Assembly (NCBI GenBank): GCA_002633005.1
Contig: NMRA01000125.1
Coordinates: forward strand, 1 to 64,000
Length of the DNA: 64,000 nucleotides
Reading direction: 5' to 3'
Origin: Phoronis australis
Taxonomy: Eukaryota; Phoronida; Phoronidae
Below, piece after piece: positions 49,431 to 62,559 of this stretch. The position numbers and the translations under genes are program-made. Under the pieces are notes generated by a model, which had not been told where the DNA came from, made no database searches, and was given only the letters and a program-made list of their open reading frames with translations. Numbering within the stretch: the stretch's first letter is position 1; every line of letters starts with the position of its first letter.

Positions 49431-50330
49431 TTTGGCAAATAACGCTCAAATAAACAACGTTCAACCATACCATGTAAGAACAGGCTATGTGTAAGGAATC
49501 TGGGTCGCATTGTCTGACCTGGAAATCCGTTTGGGTCAAGTGAAGTCAATTTCGAACTGGACAAGGGGCTGAAACGGTGCCAAGGCCGTGTCTCTTTATT
49601 CCAGTTCCAATCCCTTAACCCCAGTCTCGGACCAGTCAGGACCATGGTCCGGGCCTAAAGTTTGATTTGTTAATTACTTCAGATGAGGAAGTTATAAATC
49701 TCAATCACTATGTAACTTCTAAAAGCATTACGACTCTCGAGTGGACGACCTAATGTTGTCAGTGGGGGCACTGCCAGCAATAAAAATATGAAATACTTCA
49801 AGTCACCAGGATCGGAAAGCTTCTCTTCTGAATACTTTTGGGATGCGGCAACGTAATGGTCAACAGTAAATTTTAAACAATGGTACAAAAACGGGGTAAA
49901 ATGTATTAGTTATATATACACTTCTGATGACAATGGCAAACGAGTTTGATGTGAAAATCGACAGCGAAGAACAAAATGGCATTGCTTCTTTTCTCAAAAG
50001 AACTCAAAAGGACTTCTTCAAAGGAATTTTGGAGTTTTGACATGCACTCATCTTGCATCCCTTTTCATTAGTGGAATGTGTTAAGAAGACTTTGTCTTCA
50101 TCATAACTGTCACATTCTAATCGAATTGTTTTTCTTAAAAATTTGTTAGTTTACTGTTGCTAGCTAAACAGTAGATCTATAGGGGGAGACATAATAAAAT
50201 GATCCCAATGTCGACAAGGGCTTTTCTGGAAACCGAGATTATTTAATCTTTACGATGAGTTCAATATGAATATGTTAATCTTGAATCGAGGTGGAAATAT
50301 AGATCTCAAACATTTATACATGTAAGTCTG
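49431..50330. other. Upstream flank of SDR gene D; no gene recognised
   Basis: This is the likely promoter side of gene D on the minus strand. I see no TATA box at a convincing distance and no other gene. Confidence 0.4.
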
Positions 50331-50388
50331 ATGCGCACGCCACCTGTTGGCCACATCAAGTGACTAGATGAATATAAGTCTGCAAAGA

Positions 50389-50490
50389 TTTCAGCCCCGA
50401 CTGGGACTCGAACCCGGGACCCTCTGCTAACTGTGGGCGGGATGATCACTGCTAAGTTTCATCAGAATGGATTCCTGTGTTCGACCAGTG
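50389..50490 (-). repeat. tRNA-like sequence (SINE fragment)
   Basis: On the minus strand, TTAGCAGTGATCATCCCGCC resembles an A box region and CCCGGGTTCGAGTCCC is a near-consensus B box. The acceptor stem does not pair, so it is not a functional tRNA. The adjoining CTGGTCGAACACAG phrase also occurs near 41820, linking it to the tRNA-like insertion there. Confidence 0.6.
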
Positions 50491-50519
50491 GTCCCGTTGG
50501 ATGTTTATGCTGCTACTTT

Positions 50520-52490
50520 CGATGATGTGGTCAACAGTTTACTTATTCAGCTGCTGCTTCAGATAATCCTGACGGTGTAAAAACATACATATTTGTTACA
50601 GATTGTCACATGGAATTCTCTGTTTTTTTATGGAAAATATAAATTATTCAGCTTAAGTTGAATTTTGAAATTTGAATTCATTCGCCAAATTTCTTTTTGG
50701 CATTGATCATGAGCTCCGATCAAAACGTTGACCCGCTTGCTCTCTGACGCAACGAATCAATCTACAGACGGGAAAGGGTCATTGCCACAGTCTCACATGA
50801 CCCTGGCGTACCTATCTGCAACTTTGGAACGGAATAAACAAAGGCGGCCACCCGAGCGATTTTTTGCCCTGATAACAGTCTTTACGTGATGCAGTTGGGA
50901 AGCAATTAACACATATAAATGATATAATGGTTGACTAAAAACGTGCTAATGGTAGCTCTGCGAAGTAAACACCGTAATTACATACCGTTTTCGCTTTAAC
51001 TTTCATAATTGAAGTACTTGATTTAGTCATGGTACGTTATTAAGGATTATTTTGTTCCGCAAATGAATTCCATTGCCGTCATGTAAAACGTTTTCTTGCT
51101 TGCAAAATTAAACTAACAACAGCAACAATTTATTTTCGCAGCAAAGTTTGATCGTTGCTCTCCCAGTGTGTTAGTCAAGCGACAATACTTCTTTGTGTTT
51201 TTGCTTTCTTTGTTTGCTTTTTAGGTCTTTAAATTTGATTATTCCGAGAGAGAATATATTCGTTTCTGTGTGTTTCCTACGCTTACACGACATTGAAGGC
51301 AAACGTCGTTTTTTGTAATGTTTTTATTTTTTTGTTTGTTCTTTTTCTGCGTGTACCAGCACAGAGTCTTGTCATTCTCGGATTTTTATCTTTTCCTTTA
51401 GTTTGCGCATCCTTGTCTTCGGCCAGGATTCTCGTTAATCTTGGCAATAACGGTGTCAGATTTCTTGCATTTATTGTTGTGCAAAACGGTATGATTTGGA
51501 GGAAGTTGAAGAAATGGAGTTAAATGTTGATTCCAATGCCATTCAGCAAATGTTTGGACTTGTAACAAAACATTAGTTCGTCTTTTAGTTGTTAAGGGAC
51601 CACGACCCGCAGGGCTAATCTCCGTCCGTGAGTCTTGACTGGCGGACGACCAGGTGGTCCACCAACCCTCCTCCAGTCTTACTCACCGACACATAGTTAA
51701 CGCCGAGGATTGGAAATAAGTTTTGAGTGAAAGTATACTGGAAACTGCGAAGACCAATACGCTCAGAATTACCTGTGGATAAATTGTGTCCTCTTTTGGT
51801 GATCTGTGATCCTTGAGACTAAGTAACTGTGAAATTCATTTGTTCATATGTTAAAAATCTTCAATTGACTGCCACGTTTTCCAATGGCTAAGGTCATAGC
51901 TTTTTTGATCAGGTGACCTATAATATACATATTTATGAGAGAAAAATGTAAGAGAGATAATTGCGGTTGTAGCAGTATATTAGTCATAAGTAATTGGCTT
52001 CAGACGTATTGTTTAGTATGCTTTATTTCATCAATCAAAGTAAGCGGCTGAGCACTCCCAACACAGGCCCATCGCCTTACTGTAAATAATTTTCATCAAT
52101 CATTTCTTAACTGCAACGAGCTAACAATTAAATGGCAAGAACATTTAGTGCGTTGCTGTTATTTTTCAAATGCATTGTGGGACGATTGTCGGCTCGTAAA
52201 CATCCGGTGACAATGTTATCTGTAGATGAAATCCTGCAAATTGCGAAGTGGGAGCGAAAGCCAACATTTCTGACTTTAAGTCTTAAATTATTTACGAAAC
52301 CGGAACTTTGACTTACAAAGAATTGAGGAAAATTGTTGCTTCAGGCCAAACAGTTTTAGTTTCAGTCGCCAATGCAACTTGGACATCAGAGCTTGGACTC
52401 TAAATTACTTATGACATTTAAGTTTTACGTTAGTAAGAGATGAGTTCTAGTTACGTGTGCTTTATTGTGTTATGGATTACATAGATTACT
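50520..52490. other. Intergenic, no gene recognised
   Basis: One 76-codon plus-strand frame (51293-51523) is hydrophobic at its start, but has no homology I recognise and no splice context. A GC-richer patch lies at 51600-51710. Confidence 0.35.
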
Positions 52491-52496
52491 GAGGGA

Positions 52497-52735
52497 CCCC
52501 TAGATTTGAGCTACAAACTCAAGTAAAAATTTCGAGAATTCGAGTTCAGACTCGAACTGATAGCTTTAATTCATGGATAATCAAGTGCAAACTATGATTA
52601 GACAGTCACTTAATAATGTACTGTAGCATCAAACCATGGACCCTTATCTTGTGTTCTAACAAAAATAGAACGTAAATTTTCAAAATTTATTACCAGTTCA
52701 ATTTCAAGTACAATGATTAGACCCCGGACCCAGGT
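52497..52735. repeat. Dispersed repeat family R1, copy 3
   Basis: Shares GAATTCGAGTTCAGACTCGAA, ATCAAGTGCAAACT, CTTATCTTGTG, AAAAATAGAACGTAAAT and ATTAGACCCCGGACCC-type phrases, in the same order, with the copies at 6790 and 14705. A partial fourth copy lies at about 59022-59100 (AGCACTAAAACTGTAAGTTC followed by GAGTCTGAACTCGAAATTTC). Confidence 0.6.
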
Positions 52736-53035
52736 GAATTTCGAGCTATTTGTCGTAACCAATTTCAATTCAGGCAAATGATATGAAATGGATGAGGTTG
52801 CTTTAAGCGTTGATCATGCAATTTCTTGAATTAAGCAACATGGTAAGTACCACTGTTTCAAGTGGCTCCATCTAGCATTCAGTCACGGAGCCAGCTTATT
52901 TAAAGTAGTATTGTATTGCTTTTGACAACTAAAGGTACGAGCCTGTCAGTCCCATCTAACGAAATGCAGTCTTCAACGACAACGATAAGTTAGTTCTTTC
53001 AAGTTGATACTAAGTTTAAAACGACGCGTGGCTTA

Positions 53036-56000
53036 ATGGGGCTATTCGGAGAATTATCCTCGCGGTGTCGCTGCTATACTAGTGGTGATTGAATTGCGCA
53101 TGCGTGGCTGTTTGCATGTAAACAACTGGTAAAAGATGGATTTGTTATCAAAATACGTCGTCGCGCAAAGTCTTATTACTGCTAATTTCCCCGGTGCAAG
53201 TCTTCGACAGGTGGCCAAAAATTCCCAAAAGACCTTAAGTTACTATATTCGTGGACAATTGCGGTCAAAAGGGTCAACTAACTGACAAAAAGTGTGTGGA
53301 TGCTGAAGCCCCGTGTGTGCTCTATGACTAAGCAGTTCCATTCGGAGACTACACAACATTACTTGGTAAGTTTTTAGCAATCAAGTTTCTATCAACATCG
53401 TGCGGTGATGTTATCCCCACCAGTTACCCCACTGAATAACAGATTTATTGAGTGGAACTAAGTGTTTCTTTTAGGAAACTCACCCGATGCCGGGTAGGCT
53501 AGCAGCACATATTCATATTGTCATGGGTGGGAGTGCTCCCAAAATAAGAGGTGTATGGTACGTGATGCACAGAAGTAAAGGGTGACTTTTTCACAGTAGT
53601 TTCTCTTCAAAACTATGCTGTTTCCAATAAAATTCTCTAGATGAGTGAGTTTCCTTATTTTATCGCGGACCCCACCCCCAGGACTACCAGATCAGTTATC
53701 GAATTAACATGAATAAGCCTTAATTCAGTAAATGTCGTAACATTGTATTGGAAAAAAATGACACCTAGAATGAATTTTACTTTTTGAGATCAAAAGCACA
53801 TTTTAAGTGTCATGAAAAATACACATTGTTAAATCACTTTTAGCTTGTTTCATATATTTTAGTTCAGATATTAAATAAGACTTGGGTACAAAGGTTATTA
53901 GTTTCTACACATAAACATGAAGATGAAATGTCAAGTATGTTCTGCCTTACAAAAGTAGTTTTGTGTTGTCTTTTCCTTTACAATTGCTAATATTTCTCCG
54001 ACTATTCTGTTACAGGTGAGAGAAAACAACTGAAACCAACCGCCCGACCATCTATTTTACCTTTGGACAAAGTGAAAAGCAATCCTTCAGCAATAACCTG
54101 AGAGAAATGAACGTAATTCAGAAATAAGCACTTGATATGCCTGAATATTGACTTCGTCGCAATGTTGTTTCTTTATGTGATTTTTCAGTTTGCCATTTGT
54201 TTTTAAATACACTGATAATTGTTTATTCTCGAATCTTGTGCATAGCAGATTCTTATCCAGCTAGCTACAATTGAAAACATACAATAAGACAATCGAAGCA
54301 GTCACTGAATGTCATTTCCCCACAATGTGTACCAAATTGAAAAATTTTTACCAATAGTATAAAGCCTTTCTTCTGAAAGGAAAAGTTAATGTCACTCAGC
54401 TTTTGGCTTTCATTTCACTGGGATCTAGTTTCAATGGCCAAAAGAAGCGCTTGTAAAAAAGGTCCAGTTTCGACACGTGGCTTTTTTTCACGTAACTTCA
54501 TCCAGCCTCAATAACATCCACAATTAGACCCTTGAAGGTAAACACAGCAGCATATCACTTGAGTCGTTTTGAGCCCAAAATCAGACCCTTGAAGTAGACC
54601 AGAGTGTTACTACGTTTCTTTAGCTTCAGTCCCTCATGTTTCTTCCAGGAAAGGAAATAAGCTATTGTCCACACCTGACTCATTGCCTATGAAGGGGCAT
54701 CCTCACCAACAAGGCTTACTTGGGTAGCAGTCAGATATCGTTCGTCTGAATACGCAGACAGTCCACTGGCACATTGTCTTATGGTAACTTAGTACTGCGA
54801 TTCACATTTCTCCAGGGCCACTGACTTGTACATTGTGCCACGCAGCACTGCTGGTGTGTGGAAGTGCTGTGGGAAGAGAACGGAGTAACAAAGCTTGTCT
54901 ATGATACAGCTTGAAGTGGCTTTAAAATGTCACTGAACCTGGAACAAATATTGAAATATGAATAATTAAGTACTCCAGATTGGGTCAAAAATGTTATCCC
55001 TGTTGTTCAAAAATATATGGTGACTGCTCTACAGTTTCACATAAAATTAAATAATTACTATTTTCAGAAACCAAGGGTGTATATAATAAGCATTGCATAA
55101 AACTGTGTCTTTATTTTTCATTCGTAGCCATATCAATTCTTTCAACGCATCACTTGTCTGCAAAATAGACAAGTTTTTTTAGACAACTTCAAACCTTTGT
55201 TACCCATTTTCAAGCCTTTTTAATTTTGATACTTTCAGCAATTTTAAACTCCGATTACAGGTTCATGGGTCTGTCAAGAATACTTCTAGTCTAACGTTGA
55301 GGGAACCGTTTAATTTTTCTTCTAATAGAAGATATGAAGACTTGGGTAATTTAAAAAGGATGATTAATCATTCTGTTGCTTAAGAGTAATTACAAATCGT
55401 AAGGCACCATCAAAAATGCATTTTTCACAAAAATGGCAGTCATTTGAATTTATAACGACTTCCAACATTTCAAGGCATGAGTTAAGACTATTCAGTCAGT
55501 GTGAATTCAGAAAATGTAATATATTTTCATGGGTTTACAATTGATACAAGTAGCAAAACAGTTTCAAGAAATCAACTTGAAGGGACTTCATGAAGGTTAA
55601 GAATTACCTCACCATGATCTTTTCCCAAACATGTGTTACCTGTTATTTCCACACATTCAGTTGTACCAAATATTACAACCCCCCATGCCAATCCACCGCT
55701 AAGGACCTGAATAAGTAAATTAACAAAATGACTTACATACCTTTCTTTAAAAATAGCTGTTCCTTTTCAAAGGCTTTGTTCGTTGCCTCCAACATTGAAA
55801 GTAGACTTTGACAATAGATCTGCACTGGATGGGAAGATCTTGTTGGTTAGCTGCAGTCAAATGCTAAAAACCAGTTTTTGTCCATTCAGGGACGGTGCAA
55901 AAGCGATGCATATCTCCTCTGCACGGTACAAGCCCTCAAACCTAAAAATCAAAGGTTACGTGAAAACAGACGTGATCGATTTCCATTTCAACGTGTAATA

Positions 56001-56560
56001 GATTTCCAGAAGACATATGATAGGGAGTAAACAAATAGTCTAATGCAATGGATATTTGTCATGTACCCCGCTTTGCCATTGGGCTTGGATTGTAATATTA
56101 ACTCATTAAATTGTATCGAGTTGACAGCATAAACATTCAGCATTGATTGATGTAACTGTCACTGATAAACTGTTAGAAATCATTCCAAACAATAATAATG
56201 CTTTGATGTACGAAAAGATCTCGATTGCTACGTCAAGTATCGTATCACATATCACAACAAACAAAGATTAACCCGACTGGCGACTGCCGCGAAGTCGACA
56301 TCGGCGAGTACCTCAGTTAACAGGCATCGGTAGAATAATCATTGAATAATCATTAAAATAATCACAAACCTTACCTTTGTATAAGGTCGTGCTTACTTCC
56401 TCTCATAGAAGCACCCTTTCACGCAATCTCAGATTCAGTTGGGACGGCTGCAAGCCAGTTCACCATGTATTTAAATGGCTCGCGAAATCGAGGCTGTTAA
56501 TCTATCACCACTAGTACACGCGCGCCCTCTAGTTATTGTAGATTTTCCGAATAGCCCCAT
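53036..56560. mobile_element. 3.5-kb TIR DNA transposon with possible THAP-like exon
   Basis: The left end TTAATGGGGCTATTCGGA and the right end, reading CTAATGGGGCTATTCGGA on the other strand, bound 3.5 kb. The subterminal phrase TACTAGTGGTGAT is also inverted at both ends. The boundary reads TTAA on the left and TTAG on the right, compatible with a mutated TTAA duplication (Kolobok-type) or a TA duplication. Near the left end, an exon-like piece ending TACTTGG at about 53368 could splice (GTAAGT) to an acceptor at 54015, giving GERKQLKPTARPSILPL, which resembles the C-terminal part of a THAP zinc finger. No transposase core is recognisable. It is probably a decayed or internally rearranged copy. 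Confidence 0.6.
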
Positions 56561-57620
56561 TAGAAATCGTGTTTTGGCATCAAAAGCGCGAAGAACGGTG
56601 TATTCCCCCGATAGTCAATAGTTATAGCAATTATACAAACTACTTCTAGTCGTCGTATTTTAACTATTGATGAACTAAAAATAACGAGTAAAGTAATGTT
56701 TTTCCTTTTCTGAATTGATACAATAGTATGCGTTCACACTAATTGTGCTTAGTGCTTAGTTGAACAGCACGTAAGTCTTCCGCAATTTGGGTAATTTGCG
56801 CTGAGGCTGAGTCATTAGCATCGCGCACGACATTAAATGTCACACGGTGTATTTCTCACAACATGAAGGCCTATTTATAGTATGGTTTCAGAAAATTTTA
56901 CAGTTTACGCACGCATTCAGATCCATGCATCTACATCCGAAATAATGCTTTTATTTTAAACAAATTGCTCAAGCAAGCTAATGAGTTTCATTTATAGGAA
57001 TCTATTTTGCGTAGGCTGTGCTGCGATCTATAGTGCAGAGTAAAACAAGAAATGATTGGTAGAAAAATGCTAATTATTATGAAGCAAATAAAAACTAAAA
57101 TAGAAACAAAGACTACAAGATGGGCTTAAAGAAATGGTTGGTTCTGTAATATTACATTCCCGTCTTTTAGTTTTTTAGTTAAAACACGAATTTCCCTTGA
57201 TTCTAATCAATTTTGCATGCGTCACTCCGGATATGACGTCCGCAGCTCAGATCATTTCCTGCCTTCTTTGTTCCCTTGCAATTCTATTTGTGTTTGACAT
57301 AGCAAAGAATTTATAAAAACGCCGAGAAATATCCCCCTGAATTAATCTCATACAAGAATATGGAACTCTGTCCTCCAACTAGCCTATCGCTATCTAGCTA
57401 CAAAACGTATTTCAACACGTCGCCGCTATATCTGAAAATGCATGTTGATCTTGAGACGTACGACTCAAGCTGTCCTAGTTACTAAGTCACGACGTTTTGT
57501 TCAGGAAACAAGACCAAGTCATTTGAAACACCCCACATATTTACATAACCTCAGATATTTCTCCTATGAGGTGAACGACATCTGCGCATGTGCGACCTCA
57601 GTCATGCGGTGAATCATTCT

Positions 57621-58192
57621 AGCTGGTTCCCTGCGTGCCGCTGGGTGGGGCGGTAGCCGCGCCAGCACGCAGGTATCACTTAATTTTCCTCGGTAAATTG
57701 GCTAGTCGAATTCTCAACAGGCAGCGCTTTATGAAAACTGGCATGACTGATGGACTGAAGTGTAAATGTGGTCTGTTGTACAGACAAATCGGTGCTTAAA
57801 ATTTATGTTCAGGAAATGTGAAGCCTAGAAATTGTGCTTTGCGACTTTTCGGAATGCATATTTCTACTGACGATGACTTTTGTTTACGATAGTGTCCTGT
57901 ATTCATACAGTATGAATAACACACCGGTTAAATCGGCCAGATAATTATGTGTTTATTGCCAGTACATCTATGTGCTTCAAGCACGCGGCTCATTAATCAT
58001 CACTGCAGAAACGAAATAGTTGCTGCGACGCCACTTGCATGACAAGGCTAAAAATCGTTCACAGTCCGACATTTTTTCACGGTGTTGTAAAGCTAACCAA
58101 TGACTGCCGAGGTTACATCGACCAATGCTAAAGCGCGTGCCACTGCGTGATACCTGTGTGCTGGCTTGGCTAAGCACGCAGGGAACCAGCGA
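57621..58192. mobile_element. 572-bp TIR element with 12-bp flanking direct repeats
   Basis: The end sequence CTGGTTCCCTGCGTGC is present near the left end and in inverted form near the right. A second inverted pair follows inward (CCAGCACGCAGGTATCAC and GTGATACCTGTGTGCTGG). The 12-mer GTGAATCATTCT lies at 57609-57620 and again at 58193-58204. A duplication near 9-12 bp suggests a Mutator-like element. There is no coding capacity. Confidence 0.7.
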
Positions 58193-58204
58193 GTGAATCA
58201 TTCT

Positions 58205-61200
58205 CTTGTTTAAAACTGAGTCACATGGCTTTCCGGATGACTAAAATCTGTTCACGCGCTGTCGCCTTGCATCGTGTGTTATATTTTCACTTACCGCTCA
58301 TTCAACAATAAAATCAGTGTTGATTAGTTACTAGTATATCTAAAATTGTTATAAACCCCAAAGCTCATTGCGTAAAAGAAATCAAAATAAGCTTAAGGGA
58401 CAGTTAAACACAAGGAAATAGGCTTTTAAATTTTTAAATGCAAAACAATTTGAAACATTGGAATTCTCACCAGAGCCCACAAAACTCGTGGAAAAAGATG
58501 GTTTTTGTTGTCGTCTAGCCATGCTAGTTAGAAGACATGCATGCTGTACTGTTTCTGCTTCAAAGATGTCAACAAAATTGGCAGTGTCCTACCTTTACTT
58601 ATTTTTGTTTCGAACGTAAAAGAAACAGCCTCTGTCCTATTGCACAAAAATGCTTTGTTATGAGTTATAGAAATTTGTCACTTAAAGTACATAACAGCTT
58701 TCTGCTAAATGCCGTTTATGTGTGCCCCTTGACTCGATCAGTTCATGTCGGATGCAAATTACTTACACTCAACTGTCTCACTTGGTGGGACATTCAACGG
58801 GTTTCCGCACTCAAAATTCTTGCAATAACGACGAGTTTGCATGGTAATTTCCAGTGGGCTTGTGAATTAAAAAGTAGCGTCACCAGAGCGCGGGGTCTAC
58901 TCTTGTGTTCGAAGTCGAAAATTGTTTTGACATATTCCGTTCTGCCTTTGAGCAAACTCAAGATAAATGTCATTCTGTGTTCGAGCATGCTTTATGATTT
59001 ACATGGATGACTGTCTAAGCCTAGTTCGCACTTGATCAACCCAGCACTAAAACTGTAAGTTCGAGTCTGAACTCGAAATTTCGAGATCGATGAAAATATG
59101 GTTTTGGCGCCGTTATACAACTAACCATTTTTTCAAGACACATACGTCAACCCTGGACCCGTAAAATGTTTGGTACACTTGTTTTGGTCAATGATGAGCA
59201 CTTTTTTCTTGGCGCAAACATTGAAGTGCATTTGAACAATGTTATATAGTGGAACTGCTGCCAGCAATGAATTATTATGCATTCATACACACCACAGTAA
59301 AGGCGAGGGATGCGTGTAGGAAGGTCTGTGTAGTAGCGGTGGAAACTTGTTTAGAAGCAAGCCACGTGGCACAGAAATGAAGCCACTGTCAAGGATGGGC
59401 AGTGGAAATCCCTTCGTCTGGAAAACTGAGTTCCATCATGCAAACACTAAAGCTTTTTCTTGTATTGCTTGTGGTAGGAACTCTTCTATAGATAGAAGAA
59501 AAAACAACCAAGAGATGCTGTGTTCACTAGGATTAAGTCTACTCAGAGTGTTGTGTACGATGGGTACTTTCCTGAAAGAACACGTATGACACCAGCCAAC
59601 GTGTCTCAGCACAGGAACATATCGTTTTCTTGTGGACGTGCTAAGACCTACAGACAACATGCTTACCTGCACATATATACAAGAAACAAACAGCGTATTA
59701 GTAAAATTTGAGAAATCAAGCAGTGATTGAGTCTTAAGATTTTATTGTAGAATCTGTACTGTTGATACACAGTTACTGTATGCTAGTCTATATCCGAGGG
59801 TAAAAGTGTATGGCATGATAACATTTGACCTTTTGTTTCAAGTTTTTCATTTCCCGGTTATTTTTACTGCTTAGGTTCAACGCCCTCTAAATTACATGTG
59901 CCAAAGCTACCTTATTAGAACTGAACTGTTTTTACGAACCAGTTCCATAACGAAGTCTATTTAAACAGTTTCTTTAAGGAAGCTGGAATATTGTTTTTAC
60001 CATTTTGGTTCGGTTTGGGTTGTTTGGAATTAAAACTAGAAAAGATTTCACCAGTTTTCAAAAAGTTTTGATTTTCCCACAAACCTGTTGATGTGATTTG
60101 CATGTGATGCCAGTCTTTCAGACTTTTCTGGGAACACCGATTATAATTTTCCGGTATTATTGTTTGAGAATGTAAGAAAACACGGTTTTGGAGATTTTTG
60201 AACCCGGGTCAAAGATAATGATTCATTTCGTTGCATAACATGAAAAAATTTCGATCAACTTGAAACTGAACCGTAGCATTTGCGAAACTTTAAAGATATT
60301 GTGTTCGTGGTTAGAGCTTCATGTACAGTCCAAATAATGTCACACGAAATTTTGTTATGTTTTTCAAACAATCGTTTTCCAAAATTAATGTTTAGACATT
60401 TTAGATCTTTTTGTAGAAGGACATTACAATGCTGTGCGGTAAATCCACCAGGTTCTCTGAATTCCTACCGTGTATCGTGTCAAGGCAGCTGCATGCCTTC
60501 GTTGTGCGAAAAATAACCCTTCCTCCCTCAGCCCCCCCCNTCTCTCTCACGCCTTGCAATATTCCTCACTGAACTGCGCTTTTAAATTGAAGGAGTAATC
60601 AGAACCAGTACTGTGAAATGAAACAGTTCAACTCATCTTTTTTATTTTGCTATTACATCTTTGCAATAACATTCGTCACTGATTTCCATCTGCAGAAACA
60701 TTATTTTGCCGTTACCTGATACTTTGCAGTGGAACGATTCCTCGGTCGATCTTAGTTTGGGACCTCGTCTTCTCATTTTTTTCACCTAAAATCTGTACCT
60801 CAACACAATGGTAGGGAGTACCACCACGTCGTGAATCACGCTTCATAGTACTAACAGGGAAATCGTTTTCTGCAGCTAAAATGAAATATCAGTGTGGAAA
60901 CATTTACTATTAACATATGATTTCTATAAATATAGTGTTGTTGGCGATTTTCAGGCAATATATGTTTCTATTTTGGTTTATAAAATACTATAACGCAATG
61001 ATGATTCAACATGCGATACTTTCCTTGATGCAAAAAAGTATCGAAAATTCAGAAATCCTGTTAACCAAGTCTTTGTGTTATATTTTCATACGTCTTCTCA
61101 TCATAACTTCATGATTAATTTATTGATGCAATGCCAACTGTAACCATAATTTGCCAAAACGACGTCAATGTGGCTGATGCCAATTTCCGATCGCTTTCCG

Positions 61201-62050
61201 GTGCTCTCGAACGCGCTTCGCCGATGTGAGTGTTTGTGTAATAAAAGGTCTATCACTCTTAAGAACTCGTTAAAATGTTCGCCAACAGCATTTTCCGTCA
61301 CGTCTTGCTCACAGACCCCTTCTTGGGGGAACAAAAACTAAAAAAAAAATAAGTCACGTATCTTCACCTCATTTTCGGACAAAGAAGACGGCTTAAGACC
61401 ACGAAAACTTGTTGAATTTTGATGAAATCCATTACATCTGATGTTTCATAATTTTTCTTGAGCATAAAAGATTGCTATATTAATTATGTTAATGTTCTAC
61501 GTGTTTCACGAAGCAGTTGATGGGTTAGTGGCCAGTTGCACGTTTGCAAAGGTCGACTCCCAAGAGTAATCAAAATTTTCCCTGTTGACATAGGTTCATG
61601 GACTTTTTGAGTGCACCCCCAGTGAGGCCAGGCGCGTCTTTGCGACTGACTTTACTTCATTCAACCCTACCTGGCTAACAATTGTACCTTGCAGTGTTGC
61701 AGTCTCATAAAGTTATTTTGTCAGAGTTTGAAAATGACGTGTTCCACACGTAAAGGAATGTCCTCTTAAGGAATAACTAGAACGCGTGAGAAAGGAAATG
61801 CGGTTCGTGATGAAAGAACTGTGTATGCGAGAAAAGAACTCTGTTGATGAGAACACTCGAACGGTTTTTGACATTTAGTCACGCGATTCTTCTTATTTTA
61901 ATGTCTCTAAATGTGAGCGCTTAATGGTCTCATTATTGGCAAATATTCCTTGCACGAAAGTGTTTTTCATTTTGGTCTCAGTCGAGGTAGAAGTCAAGAC
62001 TATGAGATAAAACTGACAGTTTACTTAAGCGAGTATGCATGAAACAGCGC
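58205..62050. other. No gene I can support
   Basis: A 157-codon frame (58537-59010), a pair of overlapping frames at 59347-59711 and a minus-strand frame at 61101-61340 are open but unlike any family I recognise. The last follows a T-rich AG acceptor and has balanced composition (for example VGEHFNEFLRVIDLLLHKH), so it could be an exon. One N occurs at 60540 in a C tract. Confidence 0.35.
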
Positions 62051-62063
62051 GTTGCCAGGCAAC
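62051..62063. promoter_or_regulatory. Perfect X-box (RFX binding site)
   Basis: GTTGCCAGGCAAC is a perfect inverted repeat of two RFX half-sites with a 1-base spacer. RFX factors bind X-boxes in promoters of ciliary genes in animals. No ciliary gene is recognised nearby, so a neighbouring transcription start remains to be identified. Single-site function is an inference. Confidence 0.5.
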
Positions 62064-62559
62064 GGATTGTTAACTAGGTGCCATATAAGACGGCGCTACT
62101 AGTCGTTTGTATCAGGTTTTCAAGTTATAATTTAACCGCTCTTTTCATACAACGACGATATGGTCACACGGCTATGGGTAAGTTGTTTGATCTTCTGTTG
62201 ATGGGAACTAATACAGCGATGCCCGTCAACAGCTCTCAATATCACGTACCGAGGTTTTGGTGCTCGTTAAACTAGAATGTGAGCAGACGATAGGCACATA
62301 CCTGGGTTGTTCATACTTCGTAATTATCAATTTGGAATTGTAGCATTTGGGCTGCTTCAGTATTGTCATCATCAGAGCAAGGTCTCGATAATCGTACACG
62401 TGGAAAACATAGCCAACTTGTAATATATATGGTTATGACAGATTCGAGTACTCACTTGTGTGTTCCCGGTAGGGGCACTGAGAAACGCTTTCGCGTGGTG
62501 TCATCATGTATGACATAGTAGATGTACCTGACTCTATGCAAAACATAGGCAACCTTCAA

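Noticed and set aside
50389-50490. Functional tRNA gene on the minus strand
   Set aside because: The B box is good, but no 7-bp acceptor stem or proper anticodon arm can be formed. It is best read as a SINE fragment. The same holds for the B-box fragment near 42088.
58537-59010. 157-codon plus-strand open frame as a gene
   Set aside because: No recognised motif and no promoter or splice context, and the composition looks like chance in moderately GC-balanced DNA. The reverse strand is also partly open.
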